This document shows positions 1 to 5,669 of a stretch of 5,938 nt of DNA, in pieces. The stretch spans positions 1-5,938 of the forward strand of contig JARBCG010000087.1 of NCBI GenBank assembly GCA_028803175.1, given 5' to 3'. The stretch comes from Wolbachia sp. (GTDB lineage Bacteria > Pseudomonadota > Alphaproteobacteria > Rickettsiales > Anaplasmataceae). Every line of letters starts with the position of its first letter. The first letter of the stretch is position 1. The position numbers and the translations under genes are program-made. Under the pieces are notes generated by a model. It was given only the letters and a program-made list of their open reading frames with translations. It made no database searches and was not told the origin of the DNA.

Positions 1-253
1 ATTTGAGAAGGTCTGACTCTAGTACGAGAGGACCGAGATGGATATACCTCTGGTGTACCAGCTGTTATGCCAATAGCATCGCTGGGTAGCTATGTATAGA
101 CGGGATAATTGCTGAAAGCATATAAGCAAGAAACCCTCTTCAAAAAGATTTCCCAATTAAGGCCGTGGGAGACTACCACGTTGATAGGCTAGGTGTGGAA
201 GTATGGTAACATATGAAGCTAACTAGTACTAATAGCCTGATTGATTTATTTGC
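1..253 (+). rRNA. rrl: 23S ribosomal RNA, 3' end (partial)
   Basis: This is the last ~250 nt of the large-subunit rRNA; the 5' part lies outside the window. The universally conserved sarcin-ricin loop AGTACGAGAGGACC is at 21-34. It is followed by the conserved final domain, including TTGATAGGCTAGGTGTG at 181-197 and the CTAAC..GTACTAAT block ending at 233. In E. coli about 20 nt follow that block, so the mature 3' end is placed near 253, give or take some 10 nt. The 5S gene follows after a spacer of ~67 nt. In Rickettsiales the 16S gene is generally unlinked from 23S-5S; this window cannot show that. Confidence 0.97.
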
Positions 254-320
254 TTTCTGTGTGTGTATATGCAGTGTTAAATGTTAGGTGAAGGCTTGTT
301 GAACTTAAAGGATTTTTGTT

Positions 321-430
321 AACTTGGTGGCTATAGCAAAAATGAGACACCCGATCTCATCTCGAACTCGGAAGTGAAACTTTTTAGCGCTGATGGTACT
401 TGAAAAGGGAGAGTAGGTCGCTGCCAAGTT
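321..430 (+). rRNA. rrf: 5S ribosomal RNA
   Basis: A complete 5S rRNA gene of about 110 nt. The terminal helix I is visible: AACTTGG at 321-327 pairs with CCAAGTT at 424-430. Between them are the usual conserved 5S elements, GACACCCGATC..TC.CGAACTCGGAAGTGAAAC and the later GCGCTGATGGTACT and GGGAGAGTAGGTCGCTGCCA segments. It lies downstream of 23S in the same orientation and is presumably cotranscribed and cut from the same precursor. Only a weak AAAGA/TCTTT inverted repeat (434-445) with a short T run follows, so no convincing terminator was seen. The exact ends may be off by 1-3 nt. Confidence 0.96.
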
Positions 431-506
431 TATAAAGATCTCTTTTGGTTTAACAAGCTAAAATATTTCTCTTATTTCTACTCTTTGTTTTTTGACTTTA
501 GAAGTT

Positions 507-602
507 TTATGCTATGGCTTTAGCCGCGTTGTCTATCTTGTCTTTTATGTGGACGCTTAATGTATTCTCTGATAATTGTGAAGTAGGTTCTTTGGAAAAC
601 TT
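507..602 (-). pseudogene. In-frame 3' remnant beyond the stop of the small hypothetical gene
   Basis: On the minus strand, directly after the TAA at 603-605 and in the same frame, 31 sense codons run to a TAA at 507-509. The residues begin KFSKEPTSQLSENTLSV and end KIDNAAKAIA, a normal hydrophilic, helix-like C-terminus with no low-complexity character. One change at the TAA codon (for example from CAA or AAA) would join both parts into a ~95-residue protein. This suggests a nonsense mutation; genuine ending at 603 with chance openness of the next 31 codons cannot be excluded from one sequence. The overlapping plus-strand 30-codon ORF at 514-606 is read as its antisense shadow. Confidence 0.45.
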
Positions 603-794
603 TTAGTTTTTTTTGAATTTTAAGTTTTGTTCTATATTAAGATTCTTATTTATAGAATTTTTATTTAAATAATCCGCTTGATCTTTTGCTGATTTCCAAT
701 CGTCTCTGAAGCTCCTATGGTTTCTTTCCTTTTCAAATGGATTTTGCTCTTCAACTTTAAACAGGTTATTTTTTGCTTTTGTATACTCTGTCAT
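603..794 (-). CDS. Small hypothetical protein, probably truncated by an in-frame stop
   Basis: A 63-residue, Lys/Asn-rich hydrophilic protein with no membrane segment or motif I recognise; it starts MTEYTKAKNNLFKVEEQNPF. The ATG at 794 is preferred over a GTG three codons upstream (803) because AGGTG at 801-805 is a good Shine-Dalgarno site 6 nt before this ATG. A plausible promoter lies at 833-860. The TAA at 603-605 is followed in the same frame by 31 open codons that read like ordinary coding sequence, so the original protein was probably ~95 residues and this copy is nonsense-truncated. It lies downstream of rnpA on the same strand but has its own promoter. Function unknown. Confidence 0.6.
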   Translation of the reverse strand: MTEYTKAKNNLFKVEEQNPFEKERNHRSFRDDWKSAKDQADYLNKNSINKNLNIEQNLKFKKN

Positions 795-800
795 TAACCA

Positions 801-805
801 CACCT
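801..805 (-). promoter_or_regulatory. Shine-Dalgarno site deciding the start of the small hypothetical gene
   Basis: AGGTG on the minus strand, with 6 nt (TGGTTA) before the ATG at 792-794. It overlaps the alternative GTG codon at 801-803, which makes that upstream start unlikely. Confidence 0.55.
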
Positions 806-832
806 ATTAATTTTAATTTGAAAATTTTGACC

Positions 833-860
833 ATATTATCATAAACAATATAGTTGTAAA
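833..860 (-). promoter_or_regulatory. Putative sigma70 promoter of the small hypothetical gene
   Basis: On the minus strand TTTACA (855-860) and TAATAT (833-838) are separated by 16 bp. Transcription would start near 826, leaving a ~30-nt leader that contains the AGGTG ribosome binding site. The region is very AT-rich, so chance matches are common; the box quality, spacing and position make this a moderate call. Confidence 0.42.
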
Positions 861-881
861 TACTTTAATTAATGTTTTTTC

Positions 882-1241
882 TTATTTTATTCTTTTTAAG
901 CAAATAGTTAGATCTTTGTGTAAATTTTGACAGCTTGCTTGTATAATATTTTTATTAGTGAGTATTATATAGTAACGTCCTATATTGTTTATATTTAGAA
1001 TGATTGTTCTTGCAAGCATTCTAAGTCGTCTTTTTATTTTGTTTCTTTTTGTTGCTTTTCCTATTTTTTTACTTACAGCAAAACCTACCCTGACAATATT
1101 AATGCACTTTTCAGGTTCTTCTTCTTTTATTGCATATAATGATATATAAATCCCACGATAAAAAGAACTATTAGGTGCTAACTTGTTCTTAAAAGCTAAA
1201 GAAAAATCTTTTTTTTTATGCTTGATAGTTTTATCATGCAC
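882..1241 (-). CDS. rnpA: Ribonuclease P protein component
   Basis: RnpA is the small basic protein subunit of RNase P, which assists the catalytic RNA in removing 5' leaders from tRNA precursors. The protein has 119 residues, the usual length, and is strongly basic. The hallmark RNR region is clear: RVGFAVSKKIGK at 51-62 followed by KATKRNKIKRRLR at 62-74; the later part ending in NLHKDL..CLKRI matches the family's final helix. The gene overlaps the end of rpmH by 8 bp (1234-1241), the classic rpmH-rnpA arrangement, which suggests translational coupling. The start is GTG at 1239-1241; a TAA lies a few codons upstream in this frame and there is no nearby in-frame ATG. Confidence 0.95.
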   Translation of the reverse strand: MHDKTIKHKKKDFSLAFKNKLAPNSSFYRGIYISLYAIKEEEPEKCINIVRVGFAVSKKIGKATKRNKIKRRLRMLARTIILNINNIGRYYIILTNKNIIQASCQNLHKDLTICLKRIK

Positions 1242-1368
1242 ATAACTTATTACATCTTAGTGAACGGCGTCTATTTAGAATTTTTCTTCCAGCTCTTGTT
1301 GCTATACGTGTACGAAATCCATGCCTACGCTTTCTTATTAAATTTTTTGGTTGAAATGTTCTCTTCAT
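1234..1368 (-). CDS. rpmH: 50S ribosomal protein L34
   Basis: L34 is a tiny basic protein of the large ribosomal subunit that binds 23S rRNA. The reading frame encodes 44 residues, the family's standard size. It starts with the diagnostic MKRTFQPKNLIRKRRHGFR and continues with ATRAGRKILNRRR, which are near-universal L34 signatures. The C-terminal tail (RCNKLCA) departs from the more usual Arg/Lys-rich ending. The gene is first in an rpmH-rnpA pair and its TGA lies inside the start of rnpA. A promoter with a perfect TTGACA box is just upstream (1394-1421). In many bacteria rpmH sits near dnaA/oriC; nothing here supports an origin. Confidence 0.97.
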   Translation of the reverse strand: MKRTFQPKNLIRKRRHGFRTRIATRAGRKILNRRRSLRCNKLCA

Positions 1369-1393
1369 CGTTTTTATATTAATATAATTAGTT

Positions 1394-1421
1394 ATTTTAA
1401 GTTATTTTGCTTTATTGTCAA
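1394..1421 (-). promoter_or_regulatory. Putative sigma70 promoter of rpmH-rnpA
   Basis: On the minus strand a consensus -35 box TTGACA (1416-1421) is followed after 16 bp by TAAAAT (1394-1399), one mismatch from the consensus -10. The start of transcription would be near 1387, giving a leader of about 20 nt before the rpmH ATG. Its -35 box is on the same bases as the -35 of the divergent plus-strand promoter. Confidence 0.55.
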
Positions 1422-1442
1422 ATAGTAGTTAACTTGTATGAT
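1415..1442 (+). promoter_or_regulatory. Putative sigma70 promoter of the phosphate permease gene
   Basis: TTGTCA (1415-1420) and TATGAT (1437-1442) are separated by 16 bp, each one mismatch from consensus. Transcription would start near 1449, leaving a ~40-nt, A-rich leader before the GTG start at 1488. The -35 box coincides with that of the rpmH promoter on the other strand, so the two polymerase sites overlap. Confidence 0.5.
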
Positions 1443-1487
1443 ATTACTGTAAGATAAAATATATAAAAAAATGAGTTTATATTAAAC

Positions 1488-2576
1488 GTGGCAGCAGTCT
1501 TTTTTATATCTGTATTATTGGTTTTTTTGTTTTGTTTTAATAAATTTAAACGAATAGGTAAGGTTAAATATTATTTATTGCTTAGTTCTTTATGGATATT
1601 AGCTGGATTATTAATAACGCAAGATGATTATATTATAACTTGCATAGCTTTATTATTACTGTGTCTTATATTTCCTTTGCTTTTTAAGAATCGAAGGTAC
1701 AAAGCAGTGAAATTCGTATTATTTATTGCTTTAGCTGCATCATTCTTTGTTACTTTATTCATAATATTATCTATTGTAACTCAATCTATTAGTTTTTTTT
1801 ATAAAGTATCTATTTCAGAATTTTTATTCTGCTTAAAATGGAATCATAACGTGGTGATGATAAATGAGGAAAAGGTAGGGTGCTTTGGTATAACACCACT
1901 TTTGGTTGGTACTTTACTTATAACTATTGTAGCAATGTTGGTTGTTGTTCCACTTGGCTTATTTTCTGCAATATATATTAGCGAATATGCTAGTGAAAAG
2001 GTACGTTATATAGTGAATACCACTTTGCAAATTCTTTCTGCTATTCCTACAGTTGTATATGGATATTTTTCAGTTGTTTTTTTATCTTTTTTTGTGAAAC
2101 GGATAGTAAATTTTTTTGGTTTTAGTATGCACTCAGAAAGTGCTTTAGTTGCAGGATTATCAATTGCAATAATGATTCTTCCATTTATTATTTCCTTGTT
2201 AGAAGATGCGATAAGATCTGTACCAAAAAGCTTGCGTTACGGTTCTATGGCACTTGGGGCAACTCAGTCAGAAACTGTGTGGCATATCATAATACCTTAT
2301 GCAATGCCTACAATTTTAAGTGCTGTTCTATTGTCAATTTCAAGGGTTATAGGTGAGACAATGATTGTATTAATGGCTGTCGGAATTAATGCGAATTTTA
2401 CTTTTAATCCTCTTAATTCAGTGACTACTGTAACTGTACAAATTGCCACATTACTTACTGGAGATCAAGATTTTAACAGTGCACAAACCCTTGCTGCTTA
2501 TGCACTGAGTTTAGTGTTATTTATTATTACTTGGTTACTTAATGCATTTGCTTTATTTATGATAAAACGCAGTTAA
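1488..2576 (+). CDS. pstC: Phosphate ABC transporter permease, PstC-like
   Basis: An inner-membrane permease subunit of the high-affinity phosphate (Pst) importer, which works with a periplasmic PstS, a partner PstA and the ATPase PstB. Of 362 residues, 1-100 hold about four hydrophobic segments, as in the long N-terminal part of alphaproteobacterial PstC. The transport domain follows (FGITPLLVGTLLIT at 133-146, SAIPTVVYGYFSVV at 184-197). The EAA loop that contacts the ATPase spans ~239-270 (EDAIRSVPKSLRYG.., G257, P270). GETMIVL at 289-295 and SVTTVTVQIATLLTGDQ at 311-327 favour PstC over PstA, though older annotation may say PstA. It starts with GTG, the first in-frame start after a TAA, and no good ribosome binding site was seen. 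No other pst gene is adjacent. The family is certain, the C/A choice less so. Confidence 0.85.
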   Translation: MAAVFFISVLLVFLFCFNKFKRIGKVKYYLLLSSLWILAGLLITQDDYIITCIALLLLCLIFPLLFKNRRYKAVKFVLFIALAASFFVTLFIILSIVTQSISFFYKVSISEFLFCLKWNHNVVMINEEKVGCFGITPLLVGTLLITIVAMLVVVPLGLFSAIYISEYASEKVRYIVNTTLQILSAIPTVVYGYFSVVFLSFFVKRIVNFFGFSMHSESALVAGLSIAIMILPFIISLLEDAIRSVPKSLRYGSMALGATQSETVWHIIIPYAMPTILSAVLLSISRVIGETMIVLMAVGINANFTFNPLNSVTTVTVQIATLLTGDQDFNSAQTLAAYALSLVLFIITWLLNAFALFMIKRS

Positions 2577-2586
2577 TAAGCGTTTT
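2564..2586 (+). terminator. Possible terminator hairpin at the end of the permease gene
   Basis: A perfect 7-bp inverted repeat, AAAACGC (2564-2570) and GCGTTTT (2580-2586), with a 9-nt loop that contains the TAA stop of the permease gene. The 3' arm ends in four T's. It is short with only three G-C pairs, and there is no long T tract, so it would be a weak terminator that may let transcription continue into atpD. A second inverted repeat, TTAATAAG (2573-2580) with CTTATTAA (2601-2608), overlaps it and could form a competing structure. Confidence 0.35.
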
Positions 2587-2643
2587 AATGTTGCAACTCT
2601 CTTATTAATAATGTAGAACTTGTTGGATCTTTGTGGATTTGTG

Positions 2644-4092
2644 ATGCCAAGCGATAAAAAGATGAATATAGGTAAAGTAGTTAAGGTAACCCAAGCGGTT
2701 ATTGATGTAAAGTTTGAAAATGTACCACCTAAGATATTTAATGCTTTAAGAAGTAAATTAAAATATAAAGATAAGAGATTGATTTTGGAAGTTTCACAAC
2801 ATATAGGTGATAGTATAGTTCGTTGCATTGCAATGGATAGTACAGATGGTATATCAAGGGGTGATGAATTTATTGATACAGGTGCTCCAATATCAGTACC
2901 AATTGGACGTGCTACTTTAGGGAGAGTTTTTAATGTTGTTGGTGAGTTGATAGATGAGCGTGGTCCACTGAATGGAAAGTTTGATTTAGAGCCTATACAT
3001 AGAGAGCCGCCAAGTTTTACTGAACAAAGAATACAAGAAGAAGTTTTAGTTACAGGTATAAAAGTTATAGATCTTCTTGCACCATATCTGAAAGGTGGCA
3101 AAATCGGTTTATTTGGTGGTGCTGGTGTTGGTAAAACAGTTCTAATAATGGAATTAATTAATAACATAGCAAAAGCTCATAAAGGGTTTTCTGTATTTGC
3201 AGGGGTGGGGGAGAGGACACGTGAAGGTAATGATCTTTACCACGAGATGATCACTTCAAATGTAATAAATATAAATGAGCATGAGGAATCTCAAGCTGTT
3301 TTAGTTTATGGTCAGATGAATGAATCTCCAGGTGCAAGAGCTAGAGTTGCTTTAACAGCGCTCACTATGGCAGAATATTTTCGTGATAAGGAAAATCAAG
3401 ATGTTCTGTTTTTTGTAGATAACATTTTCAGATTTACTCAAGCTGGTTCTGAGATTTCTGCTTTGCTTGGAAGAATACCGTCAGCTGTTGGTTACCAGCC
3501 AACACTTGCAACTGATATGGGTGCAATGCAAGAAAGAATAGCTTCAACAACTTCTGGTTCTATTACTTCTGTGCAAGCTATATATGTTCCTGCAGATGAT
3601 TTAACTGATCCCGCTCCGGCAACTACATTTTCTCACCTTGATGCAACTACAGTATTGTCAAGACAAATAGCTGAAATGGGGATATATCCTGCTGTTGATC
3701 CACTTGATTCTACTTCTCAGTCTTTATCTTCTGAAATGATTGGTGAAGAGCATTATCAAGTTGCTTATGAAGTAAAGCGTATATTGCAAACTTATAAGTC
3801 ATTACAGGATATTATTGCCATACTTGGTATGGATGAATTGTCTGATGAAGATAAGATTATTGTTGATAGAGCGCGTAAAATTCAGAAATTTCTTTCTCAG
3901 CCTTTCCATGTTGCAGAAATATTTACTGGTATATCTGGTAAGTTTGTTTCACTTTCTGATACTATTTCTAGTTTTAAAGGTATTGTTGAGGGCAAGTATG
4001 ATCACTTGCCGGAAGCTGCTTTTTATATGGTTGGAAACATCGATGAGGCAATAAAAAAAGCGGAATTGATAAAAGCTGAAACTAAAAATTAA
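2644..4092 (+). CDS. atpD: ATP synthase F1 subunit beta
   Basis: The catalytic beta subunit of F1Fo ATP synthase, which makes ATP from ADP and phosphate on the cytoplasmic face of the inner membrane. From the ATG at 2644 it has 482 residues, near the family norm. Visible motifs: Walker A GGAGVGKT at 158-165, catalytic Glu190 in GERTREG, Walker B VLFFVD ending at Asp259, the alpha/beta signature PAVDPLDSTS at 349-358, and the DELSDED loop at 397-403 that contacts gamma. All key residues are intact. The frame is open upstream to TTG at 2620; ATG 2644 is preferred for its upstream GTGGA and family length, but ATG 2662 is also possible. atpC follows 5 nt later. atpA and atpG, which usually precede it, are absent, as the upstream gene is the phosphate permease. 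Confidence 0.97.
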   Translation: MPSDKKMNIGKVVKVTQAVIDVKFENVPPKIFNALRSKLKYKDKRLILEVSQHIGDSIVRCIAMDSTDGISRGDEFIDTGAPISVPIGRATLGRVFNVVGELIDERGPLNGKFDLEPIHREPPSFTEQRIQEEVLVTGIKVIDLLAPYLKGGKIGLFGGAGVGKTVLIMELINNIAKAHKGFSVFAGVGERTREGNDLYHEMITSNVININEHEESQAVLVYGQMNESPGARARVALTALTMAEYFRDKENQDVLFFVDNIFRFTQAGSEISALLGRIPSAVGYQPTLATDMGAMQERIASTTSGSITSVQAIYVPADDLTDPAPATTFSHLDATTVLSRQIAEMGIYPAVDPLDSTSQSLSSEMIGEEHYQVAYEVKRILQTYKSLQDIIAILGMDELSDEDKIIVDRARKIQKFLSQPFHVAEIFTGISGKFVSLSDTISSFKGIVEGKYDHLPEAAFYMVGNIDEAIKKAELIKAETKN

Positions 4093-4097
4093 AGATT

Positions 4098-4439
4098 ATG
4101 AATACTTTTAAGGTACAGTTTTTTTCTCCTAATGATCAAATTTCGTTCAATGAAGTATTTTCTCTTTCAGTAAATGGGCTAGAAGGTGATCTTGTGATTT
4201 TAGCTGATCATGCCCCTTATTTGATTTATTTATTGCCTGCTGTAGTAACTGTTAAGGTGAATAACCAAAAGGAAGAAAAGATTGTAATTGATAATGGTGT
4301 TTTAGAAGTTGCAAATAATAATTGCAATATTATAACGAATCACATTCAAGTTTTTGATCGTTTGATTCATGATGAGAAATCATTTAAAAATAAAAGGATT
4401 AATATACACTTTGGTTATCTTGATAGCATTAATCAGTAA
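4098..4439 (+). CDS. atpC: ATP synthase F1 subunit epsilon (short form)
   Basis: The epsilon subunit of the F1 central stalk, which links gamma to the c-ring and can inhibit ATP hydrolysis. Its 113 residues contain the N-terminal beta-sandwich domain: FSPND near 9-13, NGLEGDLVILADHAP at 26-40 with the conserved Gly-Asp and His-Ala-Pro, and the IDNGVLEVANNNCNII strand pair at 64-79. After ~residue 87 only about 26 residues remain, compared with roughly 45-50 in E. coli, so the inhibitory helical hairpin is reduced or missing. The start lies 5 nt after the atpD stop, so the two genes are cotranscribed and probably translationally coupled; there is no strong ribosome binding site of its own. Confidence 0.93.
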   Translation: MNTFKVQFFSPNDQISFNEVFSLSVNGLEGDLVILADHAPYLIYLLPAVVTVKVNNQKEEKIVIDNGVLEVANNNCNIITNHIQVFDRLIHDEKSFKNKRINIHFGYLDSINQ

Positions 4440-4458
4440 GTCATGCGTTGTTTTTTAT

Positions 4459-4465
4459 AGAGGGG
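4459..4465 (+). promoter_or_regulatory. Strong ribosome binding site of the transaldolase gene
   Basis: AGAGGGG, 4 nt before the ATG at 4470. It is the most purine-rich Shine-Dalgarno site in the window and fixes the start of the transaldolase gene. It suggests that this gene is translated independently even if it shares the atpD-atpC transcript. Confidence 0.65.
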
Positions 4466-4469
4466 TAGT

Positions 4470-5120
4470 ATGGAAATTTTTCTTGATAGTGTTGATTTAA
4501 ATGAAATTATAGAATTAAAGGAATTCATTGATGGTATAACAACTAATCCTTCATTGATAGTAAAATCAGGACGTAAAGATAAATACGAAGACTTAGTGAG
4601 TGAGATATGTAAAATTGTAGGTGAAAAGAGTCCTGTAAGTGTTGAAGTTGTTGCGGATAATCACGCAGAAATGATTAAAGAGGGCATTAGGTTAGCAAAA
4701 ATTGCTGATAATGTTGTAATAAAATTGCCACTTACGCATGAAGGATTAATTTCTTGTAAAAAGTTATGGACAGAGCATAAAATACCTGTTAACATGACGT
4801 TATGTTTTTCTCCTGGACAAGCACTGCTTGCTGCTAAGGCCGGTGCTTGTTTTCTTTCTCCTTTTGTTGGTCGTATTGATGATATAGGTTATTGTGGCTT
4901 ATCGCTGGTAGAAGATATATGTATTATGTACTCTAGCTATTGCTTTGAGACTAAGGTTCTTGTTGCATCAGTAAGAAGTCCAGCACATATAATTAAGGCA
5001 GCAAAGCTTGGAGCTGACTCAATTACCATGCCAGCAAAAATACTGAGACAATTAGTTAGTCATCCATTAACTAATCAGGGGCTTGCAACATTTGAAAAGG
5101 ACTGGAACCAAGAAACATAA
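4470..5120 (+). CDS. tal: Transaldolase, small (FSA/TalC-like) class
   Basis: A cytosolic (beta/alpha)8-barrel enzyme of the pentose phosphate pathway; it moves a three-carbon dihydroxyacetone unit between sugar phosphates through a Schiff base. The 216 residues match the short FSA/transaldolase class. Asp6 is in FLDSVD, the TTNPS motif is at 24-28, the Schiff-base Lys85 is in VIKLPLT, Thr110 ends VNMT, and GRIDD is at 134-138. Two deciding positions are Glu59 and Phe132 (in SPFVGR), as in true transaldolases (Glu96 and Phe178 of E. coli TalB); fructose-6-phosphate aldolase has Gln59 and Tyr131. This predicts transaldolase activity. The gene is 30 bp after atpC and converges on a minus-strand membrane protein gene. 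It may be annotated fsa or talC elsewhere. Confidence 0.92.
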   Translation: MEIFLDSVDLNEIIELKEFIDGITTNPSLIVKSGRKDKYEDLVSEICKIVGEKSPVSVEVVADNHAEMIKEGIRLAKIADNVVIKLPLTHEGLISCKKLWTEHKIPVNMTLCFSPGQALLAAKAGACFLSPFVGRIDDIGYCGLSLVEDICIMYSSYCFETKVLVASVRSPAHIIKAAKLGADSITMPAKILRQLVSHPLTNQGLATFEKDWNQET

Positions 5121-5149
5121 CTAAAACTTAAAAGCCAGCTCCACTGGCT
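5121..5149 (-). terminator. Rho-independent terminator of the minus-strand membrane protein gene
   Basis: A perfect hairpin, AGCCAG (5133-5138) and CTGGCT (5144-5149) with a 5-nt loop, lies in the 27-bp gap between two convergent genes. Read on the minus strand the stem is followed by TTTTAAGTTTT, the T-rich tract of an intrinsic terminator. On the plus strand it is followed by AAACAGC, so it should not act as an efficient terminator for the transaldolase gene. The stem includes two bases of the TAG stop of the minus-strand gene (5148-5150). Confidence 0.65.
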
Positions 5150-5669
5150 AAACAGCAACAAATGTCTCAGACGTCTGAGGAGTTTTAGAAGAAGTGAACT
5201 CTTCAACTCCTTTAATAATAAAATCAGTTGTGCTCTGAGCCTTTTCATCGAACCATAAGTTTACATCTTTACCTATTTTTTCATCTCTGAAACATTCATG
5301 CAAAGCTAAAGCAGTAACAGCTGCACACGCTGCAATTAACCCTGTTTTTGCTACAATTAATAGCGATATTCCACCTACAAATACAGATGCTAACCCAATG
5401 GCAATATTCATAACTTTATTTTTCGTGATATGATTTTTATCCTGATCTTGATCATTCTGCCAAAGAGCATTTGATATTATTTTTGAAGTAATTTTGACTG
5501 CTATTGTTGCAATTGAGATCATAGCTAATCCTGTAGCCAACTTGGCTAAAAGAAATACTGATGGTAGAGCTATTATAAATAATAAAGAACCAATTACTCC
5601 TATTAATAATTTTTCATTTGTTTTATTTGGTTGAATCATATTTGTGTGCATAAAAACCACATACTTCAC
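5148..5669 (-). CDS. Hypothetical multi-pass membrane protein
   Basis: I do not recognise this gene. From the GTG at 5669 it encodes 173 residues. Hydrophobic stretches at about 21-41, 42-60, 88-107 and 108-124 predict two helical hairpins joined by a charged loop (71-86, QNDQDQDKNHITKNK). The polar tail after 125 contains DEKIGKDVNLWFDEKAQ and a Ser/Thr-rich end (TSSKTPQTSETF). There is no signal peptide or catalytic motif. Pairs of helices followed by an acidic tail are common among Wolbachia membrane proteins of unknown role, possibly including host-interaction proteins, but nothing here proves that. The start is uncertain: an ATG at 5651 (167 residues) is an equally good choice, and neither has a clear ribosome binding site. 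The gene ends in a terminator hairpin. Confidence 0.8.
   Translation of the reverse strand: MKYVVFMHTNMIQPNKTNEKLLIGVIGSLLFIIALPSVFLLAKLATGLAMISIATIAVKITSKIISNALWQNDQDQDKNHITKNKVMNIAIGLASVFVGGISLLIVAKTGLIAACAAVTALALHECFRDEKIGKDVNLWFDEKAQSTTDFIIKGVEEFTSSKTPQTSETFVAV

Noticed and set aside
434..446. Hairpin AAAGA/TCTTT after the 5S gene as an rRNA terminator
   Set aside because: A 5-bp AT-rich stem with a 2-nt loop cannot form stably, and the T run is short.
514..606. Plus-strand 30-codon ORF (MALAALSILSFMW...) with a hydrophobic start
   Set aside because: It has no ribosome binding site and is exactly antisense to the in-frame continuation of the minus-strand hypothetical gene, whose codons look more natural.
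1369..1487. Replication origin next to rpmH
   Set aside because: rpmH is near oriC in many bacteria, but no DnaA-box cluster and no dnaA gene are visible; the region is explained by two promoters.
2553..3167. Minus-strand open frame of 204 codons
   Set aside because: It lies antisense to atpD and the end of the permease gene; the residues are Pro/Ser/Ile-rich with no family resemblance. It is a shadow of the highly conserved atpD frame.
3815..4054. Plus-strand 79-codon frame inside atpD
   Set aside because: It is an out-of-frame reading of the atpD C-terminal part, which has intact DELSDED and C-terminal motifs in the main frame.
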